Assembly (NCBI RefSeq): GCF_021173675.1
Contig: NZ_JAIHON010000004.1
Location: 682,001-746,000 of the forward strand
Reading direction: 5' to 3'
DNA length: 64,000 nt
Origin: Streptomyces lincolnensis
GTDB lineage: Bacteria > Actinomycetota > Actinomycetes > Streptomycetales > Streptomycetaceae
Numbering within the stretch: position 1 is the stretch's first letter; each line of letters opens with the position of its first letter. Shown piece by piece: positions 25,745 through 34,022 of this stretch. The position numbers and the translations under genes were made by a program. A model generated the notes under the pieces. The model did not search any database. It was not told where the DNA came from and was given only the letters and a program-made list of their open reading frames with translations.

Positions 25745-26746
25745 TTACCGCGCCTTGGCGTTGCGGGCCAGCGCCAGAGCGTACTCGGGCCACCACCGCC
25801 CGGCGGCCGGCCCGCCCTCGCAGGTGCCGTCGGACTCGCCGGGCCGCTTGATCCACAGGTAGGCGTCGAGGACGGACTCGCCGGTGTCGGTGGTGGGCGG
25901 GGTGCCCAGGGCGCGTCCCGGCGGGTTGCACCAGACGCCCGGCAGGGGGCCGTTGCCGTTGCGGCTGCTGTCGATCACGAAGTGCTTGCCGCCGAGCTCG
26001 CCGGAGAGCTGGAGGCCGTACTGCTTGGTGGCGGCGTCCGTCTGGAAGTTGGAGACGTTGAGCGCGAAGCCGTCGGCGCCCGCGACGCCGGCCCGTTTCA
26101 GCGGGTCGACCAGCTTCCAGGGCTCGCGGATCCAGGCCGGGTTGCCGGCGTCCAGGTAGACCTTGGTGTGCGGCTGCTGCTTCAGGCGGAGGATCGCCTC
26201 GGTGAGCAGCCGCTCGCGTTCGGCCGCGTACTCGGCGGGCGTGCAGCCGTCCACGATGTGCGCGACGGCGTCGGGCTCCAGGACCACGAGGGCCTTCGCC
26301 TGGCCGAGGGCGGCCGCGAACTGCCCGATCCAGGACCGGTAGGTGTCCGCGTCCGCCGCCCCGCCCGCCGAGTGCTGGCCGCAGTCGCGGTGCGGGATGT
26401 TGTAGGCGACGAACACCGCGGTACGGTCCGCGGCGGTGGCCGCCGAGGTGGCCGCCTTCACCGTGGGCGTCGGGTCGATCTCGCCGGCCGGCCACAGCGC
26501 GACCGGTTCGTCGGCGATCCGTGCGAGCAGCTCGGCGTCCTGGGTGCGGCCCTCTCGCCGCCACATCTGGATCTGCTGGGCCGCTGGGCTCGCCGGATCG
26601 ACCCAGAAGGGCGAGTCGGCGGCGGCGCCGGCCGGCCGTGAGGCGGCGCCGGCGACGGAGGCCTCGTCGATGTCGGCCGCGGACGAACAGCCCCCGACGA
26701 GTCCGAGCACCGCGAGTGCCGCGAGGGTGTGGATCAGCCGGGACAT
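25745..26746 (-). CDS. Glycoside hydrolase family 6 lipoprotein
   Basis: 333 residues. A lipoprotein signal ends in LVGGC with Cys20, so the enzyme is anchored outside the membrane. The GH6 core shows the catalytic candidates Asp121 (PHRDCG) and Asp159 (VVLEPDAVAH), plus FVIDSSRNGNG, WCNPPGRALG and LWIKRPGESDG. GH6 enzymes cleave beta-1,4-glucan. It converges on the glxA-like gene with only 17 bp between stops. In S. coelicolor a GH6 gene (cslZ) accompanies cslA-glxA on the same strand; here it is inverted. The likely job is trimming or remodelling the glucan made by the neighbouring synthase. Confidence 0.9.
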   Translation of the reverse strand: MSRLIHTLAALAVLGLVGGCSSAADIDEASVAGAASRPAGAAADSPFWVDPASPAAQQIQMWRREGRTQDAELLARIADEPVALWPAGEIDPTPTVKAATSAATAADRTAVFVAYNIPHRDCGQHSAGGAADADTYRSWIGQFAAALGQAKALVVLEPDAVAHIVDGCTPAEYAAERERLLTEAILRLKQQPHTKVYLDAGNPAWIREPWKLVDPLKRAGVAGADGFALNVSNFQTDAATKQYGLQLSGELGGKHFVIDSSRNGNGPLPGVWCNPPGRALGTPPTTDTGESVLDAYLWIKRPGESDGTCEGGPAAGRWWPEYALALARNAKAR

Positions 26747-26774
26747 GCGGCTCCCTGGAGCGAGGTGACAAAAA

Positions 26775-26799
26775 GTGACGATTAGTGATCAATCGTTAC
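26775..26799. promoter_or_regulatory. Dyad between GH6 and marR
   Basis: GTGACGATT and AATCGTTAC flank AGTGATC (26775-26799), with one mismatch in 9 bp arms. It sits 28 bp before the GH6 start and 115 bp before the divergent marR start, so it could regulate either gene; the MarR protein is the nearest candidate binder. Confidence 0.55.
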
Positions 26800-26913
26800 A
26801 CAGATGATGTATGGGTCCTGGAAAAGACATGGCTCCGGCCGCCCGATCCGGTCCTGGATCCGAAGGGCGAGACGGGGCTGACCACGATGTGACCGGCCGG
26901 TAAGGTCGGTGTC

Positions 26914-27423
26914 GTGCCGAAGCCGCTCAGCCTGCCCTTCGATCCCATCGCCCGCGCCGACGAACTCTGGAAGCAGCGCTGGGGAAACGTGCCGTCGATG
27001 GCCGCGATCACCTCGATCATGCGCGCCCACCAGATCCTCCTCGCCGAGGTCGACGCCGTGGTGAAGCCGTACGGCCTGACCTTCGCGCGCTACGAGGCCC
27101 TGGTTCTGCTCACCTTCTCCAAGGCCGGCGAGCTGACCATGTCCAAGATCGGCGAGCGGCTCATGGTGCACCCCACGTCCGTGACGAACACCGTGGACCG
27201 CCTGGTGAGATCCGGTCTCGTCGACAAGCGGCCCAACCCCAACGACGGACGCGGCACGCTCGCCGTCATCACCGACAAGGGCCGCGAGGTGGTCGAGGCC
27301 GCCACCCGTGACCTGATGGCGATGGACTTCGGTCTCGGGGTCTACGACGCCGAGGAGTGCGCCGAGATCTTCGCGATGCTCCGGCCCCTGAGGGTGTCCG
27401 TGCACGACTTCGACGAGGACTGA
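26914..27423 (+). CDS. MarR-family transcriptional regulator
   Basis: 169 residues from GTG 26914. A winged-helix core (about 55-125) is visible with ELTMSKIGERLMVHPTSVTN as the recognition region and LVDKRPNPNDGRGTLAVIT as the wing. It stands before a DUF3817 membrane protein and isobutyryl-CoA mutase genes on the same strand, and the order MarR-DUF3817-icmA matches my memory of S. coelicolor SCO5413-5415. The target is unknown; the 26775 dyad is one candidate. Ligands of this subfamily are usually small phenolics or fatty acids, not testable here. Confidence 0.88.
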   Translation: MPKPLSLPFDPIARADELWKQRWGNVPSMAAITSIMRAHQILLAEVDAVVKPYGLTFARYEALVLLTFSKAGELTMSKIGERLMVHPTSVTNTVDRLVRSGLVDKRPNPNDGRGTLAVITDKGREVVEAATRDLMAMDFGLGVYDAEECAEIFAMLRPLRVSVHDFDED

Positions 27424-27466
27424 CCCGGCGGAAGATCGCCCGGAACGCGTGGTTACGCTCGTACGC

Positions 27467-27805
27467 ATGAAAAAGAGCGTGCTGACCCGCTATCGCGTCA
27501 TGGCCTACGTCACCGGTGTGCTGCTGGTCCTGCTGACCCTGGGCGTGATCGCCAAGTACCTGCTCAAGATGGACGGGGCGGACGACTTCACCCGCGTCGT
27601 GGGTATCGCGCACGGCTGGCTGTACATCGTCTACCTGGTCTTCGCCTTCGACCTGGGCTCCAAGGCGAAGTGGCCGGTCGCCAAGCAGCTGTGGGTGCTG
27701 CTCGCGGGCACGATCCCGACGGCCGCCTTCTTCGTCGAGCGCAAGGTCAGCCACGAGCTGGAGTCCAAGATCGCCGACGACTCCCCGGCGGTCGCCAAGG
27801 CGTAG
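27467..27805 (+). CDS. DUF3817 integral membrane protein
   Basis: 112 residues from ATG 27467; the upstream extension is not needed. Three hydrophobic helices (about 10-30, 45-62, 72-92) with the family motif GIAHGWLYIVYLVFAFDLG and a charged tail. Paralogue of the protein at 17637-17981. It follows marR by 43 bp and may be cotranscribed with it. Function unknown. The gap to icmA contains TTTACTTGGACGTCCTAGTAAA (split dyad) close to the icmA start, which could be an operator for that gene. Confidence 0.88.
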   Translation: MKKSVLTRYRVMAYVTGVLLVLLTLGVIAKYLLKMDGADDFTRVVGIAHGWLYIVYLVFAFDLGSKAKWPVAKQLWVLLAGTIPTAAFFVERKVSHELESKIADDSPAVAKA

Positions 27806-27850
27806 CGCTCACCGCCGTACGGATCGCGTACGGCGGTCCGCCATCGACAT

Positions 27851-27872
27851 TTACTTGGACGTCCTAGTAAAT
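27851..27872 (+). promoter_or_regulatory. Dyad immediately upstream of icmA
   Basis: TTTACTTGGACG followed by TCCTAGTAAA contains the inverted arms TTTACT and AGTAAA, centred 20 bp before the icmA ATG at 27881. This is a likely repressor site; its regulator is not identified. The arms resemble the TTACT/AGTAA dyads at 32130 and 32257. Confidence 0.55.
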
Positions 27873-27880
27873 TCGAGGGT

Positions 27881-29581
27881 ATGGACGCTGACGCCATCGA
27901 AGAGGGCCGCCGACGCTGGCAGGCCCGGTACGACGCCTCACGCAAGCGTGAGGCCGACTTCACCACGCTCTCGGGGGATCCCGTGGAGCCGGTGTACGGG
28001 CCCAGGCCGGGGGACGCATACGAGGGCTTCGAGCGGATCGGGTGGCCGGGGGAGTACCCCTTCACGCGCGGGCTGTATCCGACCGGCTACCGGGGGCGGA
28101 CGTGGACCATCCGCCAGTTCGCCGGGTTCGGGAACGCCGAGCAGACCAACGAGCGCTACAAGATGATCCTCGCCAACGGCGGGGGCGGACTGTCCGTCGC
28201 GTTCGACATGCCGACCCTGATGGGGCGGGACTCCGACGACCCCCGCTCGCTCGGTGAGGTCGGGCACTGCGGGGTCGCCATCGACTCGGCCGCCGACATG
28301 GAGGTCCTGTTCCGGGACATCCCCCTCGGTGACGTGACGACGTCCATGACCATCAGCGGGCCGGCCGTGCCCGTCTTCTGCATGTACCTCGTCGCCGCCG
28401 AACGGCAGGGCGTCGACCCGGGGGTGCTCAACGGCACGCTCCAGACCGACATCTTCAAGGAGTACATCGCGCAGAAGGAGTGGCTCTTCCAGCCCGAGCC
28501 GCACCTGCGCCTCATCGGCGACCTGATGGAGTACTGCGCCGCCGGCATCCCCGCCTACAAGCCGCTGTCCGTCTCCGGCTACCACATCCGCGAGGCCGGT
28601 TCGACGGCCGCGCAGGAGCTGGCGTACACGCTGGCGGACGGGTTCGGGTACGTGGAACTCGGGCTCAGCCGCGGGCTCGACGTGGACGTGTTCGCGCCCG
28701 GGCTGTCCTTCTTCTTCGACGCGCACCTCGACTTCTTCGAGGAGATCGCCAAGTTCCGCGCGGCGCGCAGGATCTGGGCGCGCTGGATGCGGGACGTGTA
28801 CGGGGCGCGGAGCGAGAAGGCGCAGTGGCTGCGCTTCCACACGCAGACCGCCGGAGTCTCGCTGACCGCCCAGCAGCCGTACAACAACGTCGTACGGACG
28901 GCCGTGGAGGCGTTGGCGGCGGTGCTCGGCGGGACCAACTCGCTGCACACCAACGCCCTGGACGAGACCCTCGCGCTGCCTTCCGAGCAGGCCGCGGAGA
29001 TCGCGCTGCGGACGCAGCAGGTGCTGATGGAGGAGACCGGCGTCGCCAACGTGGCCGATCCGCTGGGCGGTTCGTGGTACGTCGAGCAGCTGACCGACCG
29101 GATCGAGGCGGACGCGGAGAAGATCTTCGAGCAGATCCGCGAGCGCGGCCTCAGGGCCCACCCCGACGGGCGGCACCCCATCGGGCCGATCACCTCCGGG
29201 ATCCTGCGCGGTATCGAGGACGGCTGGTTCACCGGCGAGATCGCCGAGTCCGCCTTCCAGTACCAGCGGGCGCTGGAGAAGGGCGACAAGCGGGTCGTCG
29301 GCGTGAACGTCCACACCGGCTCGGTCACCGGCGACCTGGAGATCCTGCGGGTCAGCCACGAGGTGGAGCGGGAGCAGGTGCGCACCCTCGCCGAGCGGCG
29401 CGAGCGGCGGGACGAGACGCGGGTCCGCGCCGCCCTGGACGCGATGCTGGCCGCCGCCCGCGACGGCGGCAACATGATCGCGCCCATGGTGGACGCGGTC
29501 CGCGCGGAGGCGACGCTGGGCGAGATCTGCGGGGTGCTGCGCGAGGAGTGGGGGGTGTACACGGAGCCGGCCGGGTTCTGA
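27881..29581 (+). CDS. icmA: Isobutyryl-CoA mutase large subunit IcmA
   Basis: 566 residues, the exact length I recall for IcmA. It has the TIM-barrel substrate domain of the mutase family but no C-terminal B12-binding domain, which is supplied by a separate IcmB not found in this window. Two positions separate isobutyryl- from methylmalonyl-CoA mutases: Phe80 (IRQFAGFG) and Gln198 (IAQKEW). Both have the isobutyryl-type residue rather than Tyr and Arg. It interconverts isobutyryl-CoA and n-butyryl-CoA, connecting valine catabolism with butyryl-CoA for polyketides. MeaB (10288-11241) may be its reactivation partner. Confidence 0.95.
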   Translation: MDADAIEEGRRRWQARYDASRKREADFTTLSGDPVEPVYGPRPGDAYEGFERIGWPGEYPFTRGLYPTGYRGRTWTIRQFAGFGNAEQTNERYKMILANGGGGLSVAFDMPTLMGRDSDDPRSLGEVGHCGVAIDSAADMEVLFRDIPLGDVTTSMTISGPAVPVFCMYLVAAERQGVDPGVLNGTLQTDIFKEYIAQKEWLFQPEPHLRLIGDLMEYCAAGIPAYKPLSVSGYHIREAGSTAAQELAYTLADGFGYVELGLSRGLDVDVFAPGLSFFFDAHLDFFEEIAKFRAARRIWARWMRDVYGARSEKAQWLRFHTQTAGVSLTAQQPYNNVVRTAVEALAAVLGGTNSLHTNALDETLALPSEQAAEIALRTQQVLMEETGVANVADPLGGSWYVEQLTDRIEADAEKIFEQIRERGLRAHPDGRHPIGPITSGILRGIEDGWFTGEIAESAFQYQRALEKGDKRVVGVNVHTGSVTGDLEILRVSHEVEREQVRTLAERRERRDETRVRAALDAMLAAARDGGNMIAPMVDAVRAEATLGEICGVLREEWGVYTEPAGF

Positions 29582-29593
29582 CATCACAAGGAC

Positions 29594-29631
29594 GGACGGC
29601 CGTACCCCTCGCCGAAGGGGTACGGCCGTCC
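29594..29631. terminator. Strong bidirectional hairpin terminator
   Basis: GGACGGCCGTACCCCT (29594-29609) pairs perfectly with AGGGGTACGGCCGTCC (29616-29631) across a 6-base loop, between icmA and the convergent secreted-protein gene. Confidence 0.85.
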
Positions 29632-29645
29632 GCGTTCCGCTGGGG

Positions 29646-30050
29646 TCACGCGACGCCGTGCGTCCAGCCCGGGTTGCACCAGACCACGTCCTCCTTGCCG
29701 CCGCCACCGTTCCACTCGCCGTAGCACGGGCGGTAGTAGACGGCGGTGCCCTCCGGGATCTGCGTCCCGTAGCCGTAGCTCAGGGTCGTGTTGTAACCGC
29801 CGTGGTTCCAGAGGTAGTTGGCGGCGTACGTGCAGGAGCCGGACGGGGCGCAGACCTGCGCGATGGCCGAGTGGCCGTCCGAGTCGGCGTCCCGGACGAA
29901 GATCTTGTCCCCGTCGTGGTCGAACCAGACGCAGGAGCCGCCGGCGCACAGCGTCGGGCCGTCGGAGCCCGCCTGCGCCACGGAGCTGAGGCCGAGCGTG
30001 AGGCCGAACGCCGCGAGCAGCACACCGACCGTGGAAAGGATTCGTCTCAT
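29646..30050 (-). CDS. Small secreted protein
   Basis: 134 residues from ATG 30050 (GAGAGGGAG upstream). A signal peptide, MRRILSTVGVLLAAFGLTLG, with likely cleavage after VAQA leaves a ~105-residue exported domain. The domain has six cysteines (CAGGSC, CAPSGSC, CYGEW, CNPGW), probably three disulfides, and many Gly, Tyr and Trp residues. No family recognised. Short, Cys-paired, aromatic-rich exported proteins of this type are common in Streptomyces and are often of unknown role. It converges on icmA with a shared hairpin between. Confidence 0.8.
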   Translation of the reverse strand: MRRILSTVGVLLAAFGLTLGLSSVAQAGSDGPTLCAGGSCVWFDHDGDKIFVRDADSDGHSAIAQVCAPSGSCTYAANYLWNHGGYNTTLSYGYGTQIPEGTAVYYRPCYGEWNGGGGKEDVVWCNPGWTHGVA

Positions 30051-30204
30051 CGTTCTCCCTCTCAGAGGCGGGCCGGGCCGAGGTCCGGAGCATGACGCCT
30101 CCTCGGAAAGAGGTGCGTTGCAGCGCGTTGCCTGTCCCCCCACGCCTTTGGCATGTACGGGCAATGTAAGGGGCGTCGGGTGATCTTGTGAAGGGGGCGA
30201 GTGA

Positions 30205-30822
30205 TCAAGGGGACGCGGTGAGGCCCTGCAGTAGCAGCCGGGTGAAGGCGCGTACCCACACCTCGTCCGCGGGGCGGGCGCTGACCAGGGTGCGGTGGAC
30301 CACCGTGCCCGCGACCATGTCGAAGATGAGATCCACCGTGCGGGCCGCCTCCTCGGGGTCCGTGGGAGGCAGTTCGCCGCGCGCCTGGGCGCGGGCCCGG
30401 CCGTCCAGGACCAGCCGCTTCTGGCGGTCGACGATGGAGGCGCGGATGCGCTCGCGCAGCGCGTCGTCCCGGATCGACTCCGCGATCACCGCCATCAGAC
30501 CGCTCTTGGCTTCCGGGCGGGCCAGGATCGCCGCGAACTGCAGGACCACGCCCTCGATGTCGGCGGCCAGGGTGCCGCAGTCGGGCAGCCGCAGTTCGTC
30601 GAAGAGCTCCGCCACCGCGTCGACCACCAGCTCGTTCTTGCCGGCCCAGCGGCGGTAGAGGGTCGTCTTCGCCACTCCGGCCCGCGTCGCCACGTCCCCC
30701 AGGGTGAGCTTGGACCAGCCCAGCTCCACCAGCGCCTCCCGGGTCGCCGCCAGGATCGCGGCGTCCGCGGTGGCGCTGCGCGGGCGTCCCGAGGCGCGCG
30801 TGGCGGGAGTGCGGCTCTGCAT
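30205..30822 (-). CDS. TetR-family regulator
   Basis: 205 residues from ATG 30822; the frame stays open far upstream by GC bias, but the family N-terminus starts here. Helix-turn-helix at about 25-65 (LTLGDVATRAGVAKTTLYRR), then a C-terminal domain of the TetR_C_11-like type. It is divergent from the thioredoxin-TPR gene, and a perfect palindrome lies in the shared upstream region (30906-30922). It is probably autoregulatory and may control its neighbour. Ligand unknown. Confidence 0.88.
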   Translation of the reverse strand: MQSRTPATRASGRPRSATADAAILAATREALVELGWSKLTLGDVATRAGVAKTTLYRRWAGKNELVVDAVAELFDELRLPDCGTLAADIEGVVLQFAAILARPEAKSGLMAVIAESIRDDALRERIRASIVDRQKRLVLDGRARAQARGELPPTDPEEAARTVDLIFDMVAGTVVHRTLVSARPADEVWVRAFTRLLLQGLTASP

Positions 30823-30905
30823 CCCCCGACGATAACGGGCGATCCGTGGGGCGCAGTGAGGGAGATCACCGGGGCCCACTGTCGCGGAGGCACCCCGTGC
30901 CATTA

Positions 30906-30922
30906 CGCTACGACTCGTAGCG
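30906..30922. promoter_or_regulatory. Perfect palindrome, probable TetR operator
   Basis: CGCTACGACTCGTAGCG has 8 bp arms around a single central C. It is placed 84 bp before the tetR start and 105 bp before the thioredoxin-TPR start, in the divergent intergenic region. Confidence 0.65.
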
Positions 30923-31026
30923 AAACCGCTGGCGTGGGGTGGGGACCCGACGCCGATCATGACGCAGTACGACCGGCTTTCACACCGCTTTTCACGCACG
31001 CGCGGGTAACGGGGGAGGATAGACGC

Positions 31027-32004
31027 ATGCAGCCACGGAACATGTCCATGAGCGGAGTCGTCGACCTCGCCGCGGTGAAGGCGGCCCAGGAGGCCAAGGC
31101 GAAGGCGGAGCAGGCGCGCGCCGAAGCGGCACGGCAGGGCGGCGGCGCCCCCGGTGCCGTCTCGCCGGCCGATCTCGTCATCGACGTCGATGAGGCGGGG
31201 TTCGAGCAGGACGTCCTCCAGCGGTCCGCCGAAGTACCCGTCGTCATCGACTTCTGGGCCGAGTGGTGCCAGCCCTGCAAGCAGCTGAGCCCGGTCCTGG
31301 AGCGGCTCGCCGTCGAGTACAACGGACGCTTTCTCCTCGCCAAGATCGATGTCGACGCCAACCAGATGCTGATGCAGCAGTTCGGGATCCAGGGCATCCC
31401 GGCCGTCTTCGCGGTCGTCGCGGGACAGGCGCTGCCGCTCTTCCAGGGGGCCGCCGCGGAGCAGCAGATCCGGGAGACCCTGGATCAGCTGGTGCAGGTC
31501 GCCGAGCAGCGTTTCGGTCTGACTGGTCTGACGGTCGACCCCGACGCCGCCGCGCCCGACCGCTCGGTTCCCGCGGAGCCGGTGGGCCCCCACGACGCGA
31601 CTCTGGCGGCCGCCGTACAGGCCCTGGACGCCAATGACTTCGGCGGCGCGGTGCGCGCGTACCAGAATGTCCTGGTCGACGACCCGGGCAACACCGAGGC
31701 CAAACTGGGCCTCGCCCAGGCCGAGTTGCTCCAGCGCGTGCAGGGCGCGGACCCGCAGCGGGTGCGCAAGGACGCGGCCGATCGGCCCGACGATGTGCAG
31801 GCGCAGATCGCCGCCGCCGAACTGGACCTGGTCGGCGGCCATGTCGAGGACGCCTTCGGACGGCTCATCGAGACGGTGGGGCGTACGGCGGGTGACGACC
31901 GGGATGCCGCGCGCCTGAGGCTGCTGGATCTGTTCGAGGTCGTGGGCCCCGACGACCCCCGTGTGGGTGCCGCGCGTCGGGCGCTCGCGCGGGCTCTGTT
32001 CTGA
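31027..32004 (+). CDS. Thioredoxin-TPR fusion (CnoX/YbbN-like)
   Basis: 325 residues from ATG 31027 (GGGGAGGA upstream). An Ala/Lys/Glu-rich leader (1-45) is followed by a thioredoxin domain with the active site WCQPC at 80-84 and the cis-Pro in IQGIPAVF, then TPR-like helices (about 195-325). E. coli CnoX/YbbN, built the same way, is a redox-dependent chaperone that feeds GroEL and DnaK. In E. coli the motif lacks one cysteine, whereas here both are kept, so redox activity is plausible. It matches SCO5419 in position as I recall. Confidence 0.9.
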   Translation: MQPRNMSMSGVVDLAAVKAAQEAKAKAEQARAEAARQGGGAPGAVSPADLVIDVDEAGFEQDVLQRSAEVPVVIDFWAEWCQPCKQLSPVLERLAVEYNGRFLLAKIDVDANQMLMQQFGIQGIPAVFAVVAGQALPLFQGAAAEQQIRETLDQLVQVAEQRFGLTGLTVDPDAAAPDRSVPAEPVGPHDATLAAAVQALDANDFGGAVRAYQNVLVDDPGNTEAKLGLAQAELLQRVQGADPQRVRKDAADRPDDVQAQIAAAELDLVGGHVEDAFGRLIETVGRTAGDDRDAARLRLLDLFEVVGPDDPRVGAARRALARALF

Positions 32005-32065
32005 GCGGGGCGGCGGCCCGGTTCTGACCAGTCGCTAAACACGCGGGCATGTGGTGCCCAAGTGA

Positions 32066-32274
32066 AAGATTTGCCGATCGAACGTCACTGCGGCCGCGCT
32101 TTGCCAAATCTTGGTAATCGCGGCCGCTGTTACTTGCAGTAAGCCAGAGGCGTTGATCTGTCGGATTCTGTCCATCGATCAACTGCTTTGTCCTGGCCCC
32201 GGTTGCCACCCTGTGTCGTCGGCCGAGACCGGGGGGTCGTTGTTCGGTTATCCGGCCGTTACTAGTGAGTAACG
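32066..32274 (+). promoter_or_regulatory. Dyad-rich leader region upstream of DUF6230 gene
   Basis: The 652 bp between 32004 and 32657 holds no credible gene but several dyads. A long hairpin (32090-32127) has arms GCGGCCGCG/CGCGGCCGC and an inner CCAA-atc-TTGG. AAGATTTG (32066-32073) can instead pair with CAAATCTT (32105-32112), excluding the inner stem. TTACT-tgc-AGTAA is at 32130-32142, GTTGATC/GATCAAC at 32152-32183, and CGTTACT-agtg-AGTAACG at 32257-32274. The hairpin could terminate the thioredoxin transcript. The two TTACT/AGTAA sites look like binding sites of one regulator. The rest (32275-32656) shows nothing clear until AAGGAGGAA at 32647. Confidence 0.5.
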
Positions 32275-32656
32275 AAGCCCCTTGTGCGAGCGGCGAGAAT
32301 GCACCACGATCGGCCACGCTCGGTCCATTCCCGTACCCCGGCAGCCGGTTGGGTCGACGGGATTCCCTGGGTCCCCACCGAGTAGAGCCGGCGGCAGTGG
32401 CGCCGTCTCTTGGACAGGGGGGTCTTCGCCCACCCGGCGAAGCCTGTCCAGCAAGGTTGTGCGTGATGCGTGTCAGGCGCGACCAGTGGTTGTCGCTCGG
32501 GGGTGAACGCCGGTGATTCGGGTGCGGTTCGCGCCACCGAGTACAGGCGCTCTCCTTCCCGAGGACGTAGCACTTCTCCCATCCCTGCCCGGCTGAGCCG
32601 TCATGTTCGACAGGGGCAGTCAGGGTCAGGAGATGTACGTCCGAGAAGGAGGAAAT

Positions 32657-33289
32657 ATGGAGTCCCAGGTGCGTGGCGGGACCAGATGGAAGCGGTTCGC
32701 TGTGGTGATGGTGCCCAGCGTGGCCGCCACGGCTTGTATAGGTCTCGCCCTCGCGAACAACGCCCTCGCGGCGTCGTTCAGCGTGTCGGGACAGTCGTTC
32801 AAGGTCACGGCGGACAAGCTCGTCGGTACGGGCTTCTCCCAGTACGGCGCCGTCGACTCGGGGTACACCCTCGACGGCAAGAAGACGGCACACCCCGTCG
32901 CGGTCTCGGCCTTCAAGCAGGCCCAGATCACGAACATGTGCCAGTCCGTGGTCACCCCGGACATCCCGCTGCTCGGCTCGGTCAGCCTCAAGCTGACCGC
33001 GGGCGGCGGCGGTACCCCGGTGGAGGCGGACAACCTCTACATCGACGTCGCCGAGCTCGGCGCCGACGCCACGTTCAAGAACATCAACATCGGCGTGGCG
33101 GGCAAGGACATCACCAAGGGTCCTGGCATCCGGAGCGGCGACACCGCGAACCCGTTCGGGTTCTCCCAGGAGGCCGACCAGGCCACCCTGACGAACGTGA
33201 AGCAGACGGCGTGGGCCACCACTGCCGGAACCTTCAAGCTCAGCGGTCTGAAGATGTCGCTGTCGAAGGGTGTCAGCGAGTGCTACTGA
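32657..33289 (+). CDS. DUF6230 exported protein
   Basis: 210 residues from ATG 32657, directly behind a strong AAGGAGGAA. A signal or anchor at about 12-40 (FAVVMVPSVAATACIGLALA) precedes a soluble beta-rich domain with two conserved-looking Cys (MCQSVV and the C-terminal SECY). Old annotations call such proteins cholesterol esterase, which the sequence does not support: there is no GxSxG serine hydrolase motif. It heads a three-gene unit with a DUF6114 membrane protein and a secreted Ser/Asp-rich protein. Likely envelope-associated; function unknown. Confidence 0.82.
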   Translation: MESQVRGGTRWKRFAVVMVPSVAATACIGLALANNALAASFSVSGQSFKVTADKLVGTGFSQYGAVDSGYTLDGKKTAHPVAVSAFKQAQITNMCQSVVTPDIPLLGSVSLKLTAGGGGTPVEADNLYIDVAELGADATFKNINIGVAGKDITKGPGIRSGDTANPFGFSQEADQATLTNVKQTAWATTAGTFKLSGLKMSLSKGVSECY

Positions 33290-33392
33290 GCACTCGCTGA
33301 CGGGCGGGGGAGCCGCTGGCACCCCCGCCCGTCCACTCTCCATCGAGCACCACTACTCACCACAGCAACGCCGTTCCAGGGAGCTGTTTTCC

Positions 33393-34022
33393 ATGAGCGC
33401 CGAGACTCCTGCCGCACCCGGCCGTGACGAGCACTACCTCCGGGTATTTCGGCGGAACTTCCGCGCCTGGCGGGGTAGTCGGCCGTTCTGGTCCGGCCTG
33501 TTCGTCCTGCTTGCCGGATTCCCGATCCTGTACTTCCCGTACGCGAACATCCAGTTCGGTCACCTGACGCTGGCCATGGCCACCACGGCGGGGGCCGGGT
33601 CCCTGATCATCGGTGTGCTGCTCTTCGTCCTGGGTCTCAGCCTCTGGTTCCAGAAGCACGTCCGGGTCTTCGCGGGTGTGGCGGCGATCCTGCTGGGCCT
33701 GGTGTCGATCCCGGTGTCCAACTTCGGAGGCTTCGTCATCGGCTTCATGCTCGCCCTCGTCGGCGGAGCGATGGCCGTGTCGTGGGCCCCGGGAGAGCCC
33801 CCCGCGCCCCCGGTGCCGGGGACGGGCGGGCAGCAGGGCGGTGCCCCCGAGAGCGCTGTGCCGGGAGTCGGCTTCACCAAGGACACCCAGGCGCCCCAGG
33901 ACACCCGGTCCACGGACCCCGACACCACGGTCCTCAAGCCGCTGAACGGGCTCGGCGAGCCGAACGATCTGTCAGGAACGAGCCCGGTCTACGGGGCGAA
34001 CGGGAGGCACAGTGCCGGCTGA
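33393..34022 (+). CDS. DUF6114 membrane protein
   Basis: 209 residues from ATG 33393. An N-terminal cytoplasmic segment with FRRNFRAWRGSRPFWSGLF is followed by four hydrophobic helices (about 30-50, 55-75, 80-98, 103-125). A long Pro/Gly/Thr-rich disordered tail (130-209) ends the protein. The DUF6230-DUF6114 pairing recurs in Streptomyces as I recall. Its end overlaps the next gene by 11 bp. Probably forms a membrane complex with its neighbours; no catalytic motif is visible. Confidence 0.82.
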   Translation: MSAETPAAPGRDEHYLRVFRRNFRAWRGSRPFWSGLFVLLAGFPILYFPYANIQFGHLTLAMATTAGAGSLIIGVLLFVLGLSLWFQKHVRVFAGVAAILLGLVSIPVSNFGGFVIGFMLALVGGAMAVSWAPGEPPAPPVPGTGGQQGGAPESAVPGVGFTKDTQAPQDTRSTDPDTTVLKPLNGLGEPNDLSGTSPVYGANGRHSAG

